DNA of 64,000 nt from Alphaproteobacteria bacterium. Lineage in GTDB: Bacteria > Pseudomonadota > Alphaproteobacteria > Rhodospirillales > Casp-alpha2. The notes under the pieces were generated by a model. That model did not search any database and was not told where the DNA came from. It saw nothing but the letters and a program-made list of their open reading frames with translations. Below, in pieces: positions 18,116 through 27,668 of the stretch. Each line of letters opens with the position of its first letter. The first letter of the stretch is position 1. The stretch covers positions 42,648 to 106,647 of the forward strand of contig JAJRRU010000031.1 in assembly GCA_024279135.1 (NCBI GenBank), read 5' to 3'. The position numbers and the translations under genes were made by a program.

Positions 18116-18712
18116 TCAGGTTCCAGATTTAAGTTTGTAGGCTGTGCCCCAACCCCAAGCCCCAGACCCAAATCCACGGGAGACAATACGCTCGCGATAG
18201 ATGTTGGAAACCATGTCTCCATCACCACCGAGCAATGCTTTCGTAGAACACATTTCTGCGCATATGGGCAGTTTTCCTTCGGCCAGTCTGTTGCGACCGT
18301 ATTTCTGGAATTCTGCTGTGGAATGAGTTTCTTCAGGGCCACCGTTGCAGAATGTACATTTGTCCATTTTGCCACGACTGCCATAGTTGCCCACTTGCGG
18401 GAATTGAGGAGCCCCGAATGGACAAGCATAGAAACAATAACCGCAACCAATGCATAAATCCTTCGAGTGCAACACCACACCGTCTTCGGTGGAGTAAATG
18501 CAATCAACCGGGCACACCGCAATACACGGCGCATCAGAACAATGCATACAAGCCACGGAAATTGAACGCTCGCCGGGATCACCGTCATTAATCGTCACCA
18601 CACGTCGGCGGTTGATGCCCCAGGGAACTTCATGTTCATTTTTACAGGCCGTGACGCAGGCGTTGCATTCAATACACCGTTCGGCGTCACACAGGAATTT
18701 CATTCGTGCCAT
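18116..18712 (-). CDS. fdhB: Formate dehydrogenase beta subunit, 4Fe-4S
   Basis: 198 residues with four cysteine clusters in ferredoxin order: CIECNACVTAC, CMHCSDAPCIAVCP, CIGCGYCFYACP and CTFCNGG with a later CAEMC. This is the electron wire between the Mo subunit and the cytochrome b. It lies 16 bases after fdhA. There is no C-terminal membrane helix as in FdnH. Confidence 0.9.
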   Translation of the reverse strand: MARMKFLCDAERCIECNACVTACKNEHEVPWGINRRRVVTINDGDPGERSISVACMHCSDAPCIAVCPVDCIYSTEDGVVLHSKDLCIGCGYCFYACPFGAPQFPQVGNYGSRGKMDKCTFCNGGPEETHSTAEFQKYGRNRLAEGKLPICAEMCSTKALLGGDGDMVSNIYRERIVSRGFGSGAWGWGTAYKLKSGT

Positions 18713-18728
18713 TGTTTATCTCCCTATC

Positions 18729-21596
18729 TCAAGCTGATTCAACACGACACAGGGTGACTTTAGATTCCTGCATTTGTGTCACCGAGTCATAACCATACGT
18801 TCCACACATGTTGGAAGCTTCACCAAGTACATATGGGTCGGCACCATCAGGATACTTGTCGCGAAGATCCTTTCCTTGCCAGTGTCCGCCAAAGTGGAAT
18901 GGCATAAAGGCCAAACCAGGGGCAACACGATTAGTCAGCATAGCCTTGACCAGCACCTTGCCGCCTTCAGGACTGTATATCCAGATATCCGAACCTTCCC
19001 TGATGCCCAGATTGTTAGCGTCACGTGGGTTGATTTCTGCAAACATATCCTGCTGTAACTCTGCAAGCCATTTGTTGGCGCGGGACTCATCACCACCACC
19101 TTCGAATTCCACGAGGCGCCCGGATGTAAGGATAATCGGGAACTCTTTGGAATAGTCGTTCTTCTGAATCGACTCATACAGGGTGGGCAAGCGATAGGCC
19201 TGTTTGTCCTTGTAGGTTGGATAATCAGCCACCAGATCGCGTCTCGGCGTATAAAGAGGCTCGCGGTGCAGTGGTACCGGATCGGGGAACGTCCAGACTA
19301 CGGTTCTGGCCTTGGCATTACCAAACGGAGCGCAACCATGTTTAATCGCGACACGCTGGATACCACCGGACAGATCAGTTTTCCAGTTGGTCTTGTCACC
19401 GGCGATCTTGTCGATCGTTGCACGTTCGGCCGCCGTCAAGTCACCATCCCAACCAAGCTTTTTCAGCATGGCCATGGAGAACTCCGGATAACCATCCTTG
19501 ATCTCCGAGTCTACCGGGTATGAGCCTTCGGCAAGCAGATTGGTGCCATCTTTTTCAACACCAAACCGTGCCCGGAAGCAAAGCCCGCCTTTTGCGACAG
19601 GTTTGTGTGTGTCGTAAAGGATCGGCGTGCCCGGATGGCCCATTTCGGCCGTGCCCCAGCAAGGCCATGGCAAACCGTAATATTCGCCGTCACAGGGACC
19701 GCCATTGGCCAACAGGGTTGTTCTGTCGAAAGTAATCTGATTGGCCATATGTTTCTTCATACGGTCCGGCGACTGGCCGGTGTAACCGATGGTCCACATT
19801 CCCTTGTTGAATTCCAGGGTAATGTCTTCGATCAGTGGTTCGTTATCCGTGACCTTAATGTTTTTAAACATCTGTTCTGCAAACCCTAGTTTCGTCGCGA
19901 ACCGGTGCATGATCTCGTGATCGGTTTTTGCTTCGAACATGGGCTCGAACACTTTGTCACGCCACTGCAATGAACGGTTTGACGCCGTCACGGAGCCATA
20001 AGTTTCATACTGGGTTGTCGCAGGCAGAATATAGACACCGTCCTGGCGGTCAGGAATGACGGAAGCAAACGTCGGAACCGGATCGATGATAACCATCAGG
20101 TCCAGTTTCTCCATGGCTTTCTTCATTTCGGGTAAGCGGGTTTGCGAGTTCACTGCATGACCCCAAAGAACCATGGCCCGCAGGTTGTCAGGTTGATCGA
20201 TATTGTCCTTGTTTTCGAGAACACCATCAATCCAGCGACTGACCGGAATACCTTTTGATTCCATCAGCTTCTTGGTGGCAAAGCGTTTGAGCAGATACTC
20301 ATAATCCGCATCCCAAACCCGTGCCCAATGTTTCCACGACCCTGTTTTCAGGCCGTAATAACCAGGCAACGAATGGCTGAGGATACAGAAATCGGTTGCA
20401 CCTTGCACATTATCATGGCCACGGAAAATATTAGCGCCGCCGCCTTCAACACCCATGTTACCAAGCACCAGCTGCATGATGCAGTATGCCCGGGTGTTGT
20501 TATTACCCGTTGTGTGTTGTGTGCCACCCATGCACCAGATAAATGTACCGGGGCGACTGTTGGACATCGTCCGTGCGACACGACGAAGCTGTGTGCCGGG
20601 AACGCCTGTGACACGTTCGGTTTCTTCTGGCGTCCATTTTTTAACTTCGGCGCGAATTTGTTCCAGACCCCAGACACGCTGGCGAATGTATTCTTTATCT
20701 TCCCATTCGTTTTCGAAGATGTGCCATAGAATACCCCAGATCAAGGCCACATCCGTACCTGGACGCAATCTGACATATTCATCAGCGTGGGCCGCCGTGC
20801 GGGTAAAGCGGGGATCACAGACGATCAGCGCCGCATTGTTCTGTTCCTTGGCTTTCAGAATATGTTGAACCGCAACCGGATGAGCCTCTGCCGGGTTGGA
20901 CCCGATCAGGAACATGGCCTTGGAGTTGTGGATGTCATTGTACGAATTGGTCATCGCACCATAACCCCAGGTGTTCGCCACGCCAGCAACCGTTGTCGAG
21001 TGACAGATACGGGCCTGATGGTCCCCGTTATTGGAACCCCAGAAGGCGTAGAATTTGCGGAACAGATAGGATTGTTCATTGCTGAATTTAGCCGAGCCGA
21101 GCCAGTAAACAGAATCAGGGCCGGACTTCTCGCGAATATCAAGCATCTTGTCGCCAATTTCATTGATGGCGTCATCCCAGCTCATTTTAACCCATTTTCC
21201 GCCGGACAGCTTCATGGGATATTTCAAGCGACGGTCATTATGCGCATGTTCGCGGACAGCGGCACCTTTTGCACAGTGAGCACCAAGATTTATCGGGCTG
21301 TCGAAACCGGGTTCCTGACCAACCCAGACACCGTTGTCCATTTCTGCAATAATACTGCAGCCTACGGAACAATGGGTGCAAATGGTTTTAACGGTTTGCA
21401 ATCCCGATGTGTGGGCCGAAGCCTTGGCTTCCTTGACAACCCCAACAGTGGACGCCCCTAACAATGCGGCGCCACCGGCGGCCAGACTGGATTGTTTGAT
21501 AAATGTACGTCGGTCAATACCGTTGCCGATTGTACCTGCTTGGCTTTTTCTCAAACGGGGGCCATTCGCAACCCCGTTTGTTTTTTTCCTGAGCAT
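18729..21596 (-). CDS. fdhA: Formate dehydrogenase catalytic subunit, molybdopterin, Cys type
   Basis: 955 residues. A Tat signal (DRRTFIKQ, residues 28-35) directs it to the periplasm. The 4Fe-4S ligands are C73, C76, C80 and C108. The metal ligand is Cys198 in QARICHSTTVAG, followed by the family GAMTNSYNDI block, so this is a Cys enzyme and not a selenoprotein; no in-frame TGA is needed. A C-terminal molydopterin-dinucleotide domain starts at about residue 820. It oxidises formate to carbon dioxide. GGAGAG precedes its ATG. Downstream fdhB and fdhC complete the enzyme. Confidence 0.93.
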   Translation of the reverse strand: MLRKKTNGVANGPRLRKSQAGTIGNGIDRRTFIKQSSLAAGGAALLGASTVGVVKEAKASAHTSGLQTVKTICTHCSVGCSIIAEMDNGVWVGQEPGFDSPINLGAHCAKGAAVREHAHNDRRLKYPMKLSGGKWVKMSWDDAINEIGDKMLDIREKSGPDSVYWLGSAKFSNEQSYLFRKFYAFWGSNNGDHQARICHSTTVAGVANTWGYGAMTNSYNDIHNSKAMFLIGSNPAEAHPVAVQHILKAKEQNNAALIVCDPRFTRTAAHADEYVRLRPGTDVALIWGILWHIFENEWEDKEYIRQRVWGLEQIRAEVKKWTPEETERVTGVPGTQLRRVARTMSNSRPGTFIWCMGGTQHTTGNNNTRAYCIMQLVLGNMGVEGGGANIFRGHDNVQGATDFCILSHSLPGYYGLKTGSWKHWARVWDADYEYLLKRFATKKLMESKGIPVSRWIDGVLENKDNIDQPDNLRAMVLWGHAVNSQTRLPEMKKAMEKLDLMVIIDPVPTFASVIPDRQDGVYILPATTQYETYGSVTASNRSLQWRDKVFEPMFEAKTDHEIMHRFATKLGFAEQMFKNIKVTDNEPLIEDITLEFNKGMWTIGYTGQSPDRMKKHMANQITFDRTTLLANGGPCDGEYYGLPWPCWGTAEMGHPGTPILYDTHKPVAKGGLCFRARFGVEKDGTNLLAEGSYPVDSEIKDGYPEFSMAMLKKLGWDGDLTAAERATIDKIAGDKTNWKTDLSGGIQRVAIKHGCAPFGNAKARTVVWTFPDPVPLHREPLYTPRRDLVADYPTYKDKQAYRLPTLYESIQKNDYSKEFPIILTSGRLVEFEGGGDESRANKWLAELQQDMFAEINPRDANNLGIREGSDIWIYSPEGGKVLVKAMLTNRVAPGLAFMPFHFGGHWQGKDLRDKYPDGADPYVLGEASNMCGTYGYDSVTQMQESKVTLCRVESA

Positions 21597-21704
21597 AAGT
21601 CTCTCCTGTCCATAGATCCAATAAGTTGATTAACCCGGCATTTGTTGCAGAGTAAGCGTTACCGGGGCCATGCCAGACATAGCTTGCGCCAGGCCTGGTC
21701 TGAT

Positions 21705-21899
21705 TTAAAACCGTGCCAGTTCGTAGTACGTCTTGACGTGATCGGTTTCCTGATAATCTCCAGAAGTGTCGGCAGGTGTCGCGGCAATAGCGGTTTTTGT
21801 TGCGCCAGCATAGGCAACCGCAGCACCGGCCAATCCAAGTGCGGTTCCGCCTTTTTTGAAAAACTCCCGACGTGGCAAAGATTTTTCTTTGTCAGTCAT
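21705..21899 (-). CDS. Small Tat-signal protein of the fdh locus (FdhX type)
   Basis: 64 residues from the Met at 21899, which has GGAGGAAG just upstream. It is little more than a Tat signal (LPRREFFKKGG) plus a short tail ending YYELARF. Proteins of this sort are regularly found just before the formate dehydrogenase alpha gene; their role is unknown. The frame stays open 22 codons upstream but that part has no start signal. Confidence 0.78.
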   Translation of the reverse strand: MTDKEKSLPRREFFKKGGTALGLAGAAVAYAGATKTAIAATPADTSGDYQETDHVKTYYELARF

Positions 21900-21984
21900 C
21901 AATCTTCCTCCTTCGGTGACGGCTGGGAAATATGCCGTTTTGTGTATCTGGAAAGGGCGTCCCACGACCCCTGGCCCGGCAGCA

Positions 21985-22647
21985 TTATGCTGCCATGTCG
22001 AATAATTCAGTTTCGATTTTTATAAACAATCGGCCAATGGTCCCGATTGCCGAATATAAGTGTGCAGATTCCGCATTTTCAATATCTTCAAAAACCTTTT
22101 CCATCCACGATGCAACGTGGCTTTGAAAAAATTTTTTCTGACGGTCGGGTGAAACAGGGCTGCTGAAAGTATTTGAAATCATGCCATGCATCATCTCCAG
22201 GATATATCCAGCATGGTCTTCGGGTTCATTATTATGGCGCGAATGCTCGAGTCCCAGCTCGGCCATATCATTGCGCAACAAGGCGAGCGGCTTGTCATAA
22301 AGCAAACCTGTCAGATAAAGGGACTCATAGGGCTGGACTTCGCCGCCCGCCCCAAAACCATAAAATAATGTGGAATATTCTTCGTGCACGGTTTGAATGC
22401 TGATGTTTGTCGCAACCTGAGACGCTTTTCCAAGGGCTGTACCGAAATCCGTATTGTCGGTACCCATATTTTTCAGAATATCAAGGGTGTTTTGATCGGG
22501 TGGCTGAATGAGCAGTCGTGACAACAAGGCATAGTAGCTGGCGCGCAAAATATCATCTGCGTTTTGCACATAGATATTGTTGTTTTGCATATGGACTTCT
22601 TCATCTACTGAAGTCGTGTTTGCATTCCCTGCCATATTTCCCTGCAC
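21985..22647 (-). CDS. TorD-family chaperone of the formate dehydrogenase
   Basis: 220 residues, all-helical, with the family features YYALLSRLLIQPPD near the start, a LFYGFGAGGEVQPYESLY central motif and a C-terminal helical region with FQSHVASWM. TorD-like chaperones hold Tat-targeted molybdoenzymes until cofactor loading. The exact start is uncertain; the Met at residue 20 begins the conserved part. It lies 85 bases before the Tat protein gene. Confidence 0.82.
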   Translation of the reverse strand: MQGNMAGNANTTSVDEEVHMQNNNIYVQNADDILRASYYALLSRLLIQPPDQNTLDILKNMGTDNTDFGTALGKASQVATNISIQTVHEEYSTLFYGFGAGGEVQPYESLYLTGLLYDKPLALLRNDMAELGLEHSRHNNEPEDHAGYILEMMHGMISNTFSSPVSPDRQKKFFQSHVASWMEKVFEDIENAESAHLYSAIGTIGRLFIKIETELFDMAA

Positions 22648-22836
22648 CTAGCCCTTTTGGGCACTATTCTGGGCACTATTCACTGAACGTAATAGAGGGT
22701 TCACCTTTAAATTGTGTTCATTATCTCCTGAAATTATTTCCAAGTCAAATTTTTGCAGTAACAGAAATAATAAAAAATTCATATTGTAAAATGGTTTACA
22801 CGTTAAATTACAATAAGACTTGTTATGTTACGGTAT

Positions 22837-23574
22837 TTATTCAGTTCTTTCTGTCTCCTTAGAATCATCGTCCTGTTCCATGGAAACTTGGTTCAATTGG
22901 TTTTCTGCTTCTAATTTCTGGGAAGGATCGCTTTCCAATTCTGTTTTTGCGGCTGGATCACTATTTTTGCTGGCCTCGACAGTATCCTGATCTGATTGCG
23001 AGGCATTGTCCGTGGTTTCTTCCTTATCATTATCCAGAAACCCCCGGCCAATTTTATAATTCGTGTCAAGCATGGTAATGAGCTTGTCGATAACCCGGAA
23101 ATCTTCGTCGTAATCATTCATGCCGTCGAGAAAGCCAAAGCTTTTATCAAGCCGCCATAACCGGCTCATGGCCGCTTGTTTGAGCGCATCAGGGATACCG
23201 CCCTGCATAAATGGTTTAAAGTCTGAATCGGCTTCAAGGCTGTCGATTGATTGCAGCCCGTGATCTTTTGCCAAGGCATCCAGATCTTCCGGCTCAATAT
23301 CTACCTCTGTTTCAGTTTCCGTTCCAGGTTTCGTATCTGCCTCCATATCTGACCGATTGTCACCTGTATCCAAGGCGGCCTTTTGAAGGGGTGTCTGATG
23401 CATACTTTCCACCGGTAACATTGGCGGAGCCATGGTTGTCATATGAAGCGGGTTCTGGCTTGGATCGTCAGCAAAGGTGATTAATGGACCGCGTTTTTTT
23501 GGAGGGGCCATCCGGCCTGATTCCAATTTGCGACGCGACCATCTGCTTAGACGGGTTTCATCATGGTTGGTCAT
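22837..23574 (-). CDS. DUF3306 protein
   Basis: 245 residues. The beginning (RLSRWSRRKLE) and the central AAMSRLWRLDKSFGFLDGMNDYDEDF segment, here spanning about 137-162, are the DUF3306 hallmarks. The C-terminus is long, acidic and Gln/Ser-rich. It is coupled to DUF3305 (six-base gap) and belongs with the formate dehydrogenase assembly genes; function unknown. Confidence 0.8.
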   Translation of the reverse strand: MTNHDETRLSRWSRRKLESGRMAPPKKRGPLITFADDPSQNPLHMTTMAPPMLPVESMHQTPLQKAALDTGDNRSDMEADTKPGTETETEVDIEPEDLDALAKDHGLQSIDSLEADSDFKPFMQGGIPDALKQAAMSRLWRLDKSFGFLDGMNDYDEDFRVIDKLITMLDTNYKIGRGFLDNDKEETTDNASQSDQDTVEASKNSDPAAKTELESDPSQKLEAENQLNQVSMEQDDDSKETERTE

Positions 23575-23580
23575 CGGTGC

Positions 23581-24108
23581 TCAACATTCAATTCTTGGCC
23601 TGGGACCCTGCCGTGGATCATTGGGGTCATATCGCTTGTTTTTCCGTTTCTTAAAAGGCTCCTCCACATGATATTGATCGACAAACCCCTGTACCCAGGA
23701 AATAAGTTTGGCAGGCATGGGGACACCATCAACAATTTCATCCCCGCTCTCATTATATCCCATTGCCTCATAGGGGCAGGCTGTAACCAAAAACGGTATA
23801 ATGTCAGCCTCGTCGTTTCCCTCACCCTGACGAAGTACTACATAGATTTTTGGTTGTTCCTGGGTCAGGTTATACCGATAGCCTTCGGTTTCACCCTTGA
23901 ATAATTCCATTGTCAGGGTCGCGGCATGGTATCGCTCCCAACCGTCGCCCTTCGACAGCCTTTGCCATTCTACGACGGGCGATGCGCCGGGTAGCACGTC
24001 AACGGTAGACCAGGAACTTTCAACCCACGGGTTACTGGAATCCCTGCGTTCAACAACTACGCCGATGGGAATTTTTCCATATTCCATTTGCCTGAAGTCT
24101 CCTACCAT
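23581..24108 (-). CDS. DUF3305 protein
   Basis: 175 residues with the IPIGVVVERRDSSNPW start and the later ETEGYRYNL and ACPYEAMGY patches typical of DUF3305. First gene of the minus-strand fdh unit and divergent from the ferredoxin gene at 24249, so the 140 bases between them should hold both promoters. Function unknown; it accompanies formate dehydrogenases. Confidence 0.8.
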   Translation of the reverse strand: MVGDFRQMEYGKIPIGVVVERRDSSNPWVESSWSTVDVLPGASPVVEWQRLSKGDGWERYHAATLTMELFKGETEGYRYNLTQEQPKIYVVLRQGEGNDEADIIPFLVTACPYEAMGYNESGDEIVDGVPMPAKLISWVQGFVDQYHVEEPFKKRKNKRYDPNDPRQGPRPRIEC

Positions 24109-24248
24109 TGATCTTCGCCGTACATATGGCTATTTGAATCAAGCCATCATATCTTATCACGGTCATAGATATTAAAAACGATTTTAATGACAAGGTATCA
24201 TATATGGTTATGATTATCCGTAATTAATGGTCAAGTTATGAGGGAATA

Positions 24249-26303
24249 ATGCTCAAATCAACAATATCAAATCATGGATGTACAACCCTCATCTGTGATT
24301 GTGAAGGAACAGCACCCATCAATGTCGCGGCATTAAAACGTGTTTTTAAAGACCAAGCCATTGCGCCGGCGACGCAACTATGCGGAAAACAGCTCCATCT
24401 TCTGGAACAGCAACTGGAAAATACCGAGGGCCGGGTGGTCGTGGCTTGTACTCACAAAACATCTGTGTTTGCTGATGCCGCCGACCAATTTGGTGGGGAG
24501 CATGACCTGGAGTTTACCAATATTCGTGAAAAGGCTGCCTGGTCAAAAGAAGCCGCGTCAGCCGGACCTAAAATTGCTGCCCTGTTGGCCGAGGCATCCT
24601 TGATGGCGTCTGACACCCCCCTTGTTTCAATGCACAGCGACGGCAGTGTGCTCATATTCGGCCATGATCAGGTTACTGTTGATGCCGCAAACCAGTTATC
24701 GCTACGCATGGATATCACACTGGTTCTGAGCCCTGGTGCAAACGTGGTCTTGCCTGCATTATTTGATTATCCGGTATATTGCGGCGTGCCGAGCACGCTC
24801 AGCGGTTATCTGGGTAATTTTGAAGTGGGTTTGTCTGGTCTCGTACAACTGGACCCTGCCTCACGCGATCAGTTGGTGTTTTCTGATAAACCACAGGACG
24901 GCAGTGCCGAAGCATCCCTGGTGCTGGATTTGCGGGGTGGTACACCGTTGATAAGTGCCCCGGAAAAGCGGGATGGATATTTTAATCCCGATCCGGCCAA
25001 CCCGATGGTTGTGCAAAGCGCATTATTGGATCTGGTTGATATGGTCGGTGATTTTGACAAACCACATTATGTGACCTACCGCGCCAGTATATGTGCCCAT
25101 ACCAGCAATGGCATTGTGGGCTGCAGCCGATGCCTTGATATCTGTCCGGCCGGCGCTATTTTCGAGAGTGCCGGCGAGCTGACATTTGATCCCTATATTT
25201 GTGCGGGGTGCGGAAGTTGTGCTGCGGTCTGTCCGACGGGGGCTGTCCGTTATAATTTTCCCGACAGTACCCATATGCTGCGCCGTTTGCGGATGTTATC
25301 GTCGATTTATGGCGATGCGGGCGGTAAACAACCGTGCCTGCTTGTCCATGACATGAAATACGGCGAAGAGATGATCGCCACCATGGCCCGATATGGTGAT
25401 GGTTTGCCTGCCAGGGTGATACCATTTGCCGTCAATGAAGTGACCCAGTTTGGGCTTGAAACGGCTTTCGGCGCCTTTGCCTATGGTTTTTCAAATGTGG
25501 TCTGTCTGGTCAACCCGGCCCATAGTGATGAATATCAAGGGCTGGTCGAAACAATTGTGTTGGTCAATCACGTGCTCGAAGGTCTGGGTTATGACGGAGA
25601 TAATTGTATATCCATACAGGATGCCCCGGACCCTGACTATGTTGCCACTGCACTGTATGATCTTCCCGGCGGCGGTGACTTGAAATCATCGGGTTTCGAA
25701 CCTGCTGGTGACAAGGCTACCTTGATCCGCCTGGCCCTTACCTATCTTCATAAACATGCGCCGATCCCGACCGATATGCTTTCGCTGCCTGTCGGCGCAC
25801 CTTTTGGTACAGTTGATATTAATACTGATGGCTGCACCCTTTGCCTCTCATGTGTGGGGGCGTGCCCGACCAATGCATTGCGCGATAACCCGGAATTGCC
25901 TCAGCTTCGTTTTATGGAGAGTGCCTGTATCCAGTGCGGATTATGCAAGGCGACCTGTCCGGAGAGTGTCATCAAACTTGAACCACGCTATGATTTTACC
26001 AAATCGGCGTTAAACCTGCGAACCATCAAACAGGAAGAACCATTTGATTGTGTAAAATGCGGCAAACCTTTCGGTTCCAAATCAATGATTGAGACCATGA
26101 CTTCCAAACTTGAGGGGCACGCCATGTTTTCTGAACCTATCGCCCTTGAACGATTGAAAATGTGTGAAAACTGTCGAGTGATCTCCATAACAGAAGACAA
26201 GGAACAACCGTTTTTTGCCGGACTTCGCCCAAAACCTCGCACGACAGAGGACTATCTGGCCGGTAAATATGATGATGACGATCCGAGCAATGACGATGGA
26301 TGA
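24249..26303 (+). CDS. Large 4Fe-4S ferredoxin-like protein of the fdh locus
   Basis: 684 residues. After an N-terminal half without cysteine clusters, there are four 4Fe-4S motifs: CSRCLDICPAGAI and CAGCGSCAAVCPTGAV (about 292-335), CTLCLSCVGACPTNAL and CIQCGLCKATCPES (about 528-575). A likely zinc or Fe-S pair follows (CVKCGKPF, CENCR). The tail is very acidic. Similar polyferredoxins lie beside fdhD and DUF3305/3306 genes. It probably carries electrons for assembly or activity of the enzyme. Its stop overlaps the start of fdhD. Confidence 0.82.
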   Translation: MLKSTISNHGCTTLICDCEGTAPINVAALKRVFKDQAIAPATQLCGKQLHLLEQQLENTEGRVVVACTHKTSVFADAADQFGGEHDLEFTNIREKAAWSKEAASAGPKIAALLAEASLMASDTPLVSMHSDGSVLIFGHDQVTVDAANQLSLRMDITLVLSPGANVVLPALFDYPVYCGVPSTLSGYLGNFEVGLSGLVQLDPASRDQLVFSDKPQDGSAEASLVLDLRGGTPLISAPEKRDGYFNPDPANPMVVQSALLDLVDMVGDFDKPHYVTYRASICAHTSNGIVGCSRCLDICPAGAIFESAGELTFDPYICAGCGSCAAVCPTGAVRYNFPDSTHMLRRLRMLSSIYGDAGGKQPCLLVHDMKYGEEMIATMARYGDGLPARVIPFAVNEVTQFGLETAFGAFAYGFSNVVCLVNPAHSDEYQGLVETIVLVNHVLEGLGYDGDNCISIQDAPDPDYVATALYDLPGGGDLKSSGFEPAGDKATLIRLALTYLHKHAPIPTDMLSLPVGAPFGTVDINTDGCTLCLSCVGACPTNALRDNPELPQLRFMESACIQCGLCKATCPESVIKLEPRYDFTKSALNLRTIKQEEPFDCVKCGKPFGSKSMIETMTSKLEGHAMFSEPIALERLKMCENCRVISITEDKEQPFFAGLRPKPRTTEDYLAGKYDDDDPSNDDG

Positions 26304-27126
26304 CATGATAGAAGACAGTTATATTCTCCGCCCCGATCCGGGTAACCCCAAGCTGGTTGAGGAGGTTTCGGGGATTGCTCACGATGGCACTGTCGTCAAT
26401 ACGGTGGTCATGGTCGAACGACCCATGACGATTTTCCTCAACAAACATGAAATCGTTACCATGATGACGATCTGTGATTACCCGGAATTTCTCGCCGTGG
26501 GATATCTCATCAATCAGAACATGCTCTTTGCCGATGATGAAATTAATGCGATCGACTACGTTGATGATATCGAAACCGTGGTGGTGCGCACCGCACGTGA
26601 GACCAACTATGAAGATAAATTAAAGAAAAAAACCCTCACATCAGGTTGCGCACAGGGAACTGTATTTGGCGATATGATGGAAAGTTTTGCCACCGTTAAG
26701 CTTAATCAGGATTGTATCGTTAAGACGTCCCAGCTCTATAATCTGGTTAAAATCATTAACACAACACCTAGCCTGTATTTAGAAGCAGGGGCAATTCACG
26801 GCTGTCTTTTATGCCAGGACGACAGACCATTAATTTATATGGAAGATGTGGGCAGGCATAACGCCGTGGATAAGATTGCCGGTTATATGTATCTGGAAGG
26901 CATGAAAGGTGACGACAAGCTCATGTACACTACAGGGCGGCTGACTAGCGAGATGGTTATCAAAACCGTTCAAATGGGTATCCCGATCCTGGCATCCCGC
27001 TCCGGATTTACGGCCTGGGGGGTCGATCTTGCCCGCAAAGCCGGATTAACCCTGATCGGGCGGCTCAGGGGTCAACGGTTTCTTGCACTGTCCGGCCAGT
27101 CCAGAATTATTTATGACACCATATAG
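26290..27126 (+). CDS. fdhD: FdhD-type sulfurtransferase
   Basis: 278 residues from the ATG at 26290, which overlaps the ferredoxin stop; nearby ATGs at 26296 and 26305 are alternatives. FdhD takes sulfur from IscS and sulfurates the Mo cofactor of formate dehydrogenase. Conserved segments include the EDVGRHNAVDKIAG block and the RLTSEMVIK region. At the sulfur-carrier site the sequence is TSGCAQGTVF: the first Cys of the usual C-x-x-C is present, the second position is Gly. Many alphaproteobacterial FdhDs share this single-Cys form, as far as I recall. Confidence 0.88.
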   Translation: MTMDDMIEDSYILRPDPGNPKLVEEVSGIAHDGTVVNTVVMVERPMTIFLNKHEIVTMMTICDYPEFLAVGYLINQNMLFADDEINAIDYVDDIETVVVRTARETNYEDKLKKKTLTSGCAQGTVFGDMMESFATVKLNQDCIVKTSQLYNLVKIINTTPSLYLEAGAIHGCLLCQDDRPLIYMEDVGRHNAVDKIAGYMYLEGMKGDDKLMYTTGRLTSEMVIKTVQMGIPILASRSGFTAWGVDLARKAGLTLIGRLRGQRFLALSGQSRIIYDTI

Positions 27127-27239
27127 TGATTGTGTCAGATTAACTGGTTTTAGGGCGCTGTCAGACAAATGCATACTCGTTTCAGTTTGAGATGGAAGTG
27201 CCTCTATTATGCCGTACTTAGCTGCCGCCACTCAGCAAT

Positions 27240-27668
27240 CTAATATCGAAATTTGAACAATCCACGTTTTTGATAAATTTTGGCAGCTTCATCTATGAAG
27301 GAAGCCAGTTGTTGCGCACCGTATTCTACTCTGAGCTGCTGCGCCGCGTCCTTCATGACGGTTATGTTTTTGGCCCGCCCGGGACGTAGCAACTCGTACA
27401 TTTCCATGACGACATCCTGCGGAATCACGGCCATTTCTGCAGCGCGCTCAAAGTTGGCAGCGAGCGCATCACGCCCTGCGGCGTTGGCTATATCGGCTTG
27501 TATATTAAGCGCTTGCGGCGTAATGCGCAGGTCTTCAATGGTTACATCGCCACGAATAACGCCATCCAGATCCAATTCTCTGAGCGATTTACCGCTTGCC
27601 GTGTGGATCAAATCGGGTCTTTTTTCGCCAACGGGATAATCACTTATCCCAAGCTTGTGTTTACTCAT
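27240..27668 (-). CDS. Diol/glycerol dehydratase small subunit
   Basis: 142 residues. The small-subunit features are visible: DYPVGEKRPDLI near the start, LRELDLDGVIRGDV, and the LRPGRAKN patch, as in PduE/DhaB3. It forms the B12-dependent dehydratase with the fused upstream protein, whose stop it overlaps by four bases. It is the last gene of the ABC transporter/dehydratase unit. Confidence 0.88.
   Translation of the reverse strand: MSKHKLGISDYPVGEKRPDLIHTASGKSLRELDLDGVIRGDVTIEDLRITPQALNIQADIANAAGRDALAANFERAAEMAVIPQDVVMEMYELLRPGRAKNITVMKDAAQQLRVEYGAQQLASFIDEAAKIYQKRGLFKFRY

Noticed and set aside
18729..21596. Selenocysteine formate dehydrogenase
   Set aside because: Position 198 is a Cys codon in an uninterrupted frame, and no in-frame TGA is present.
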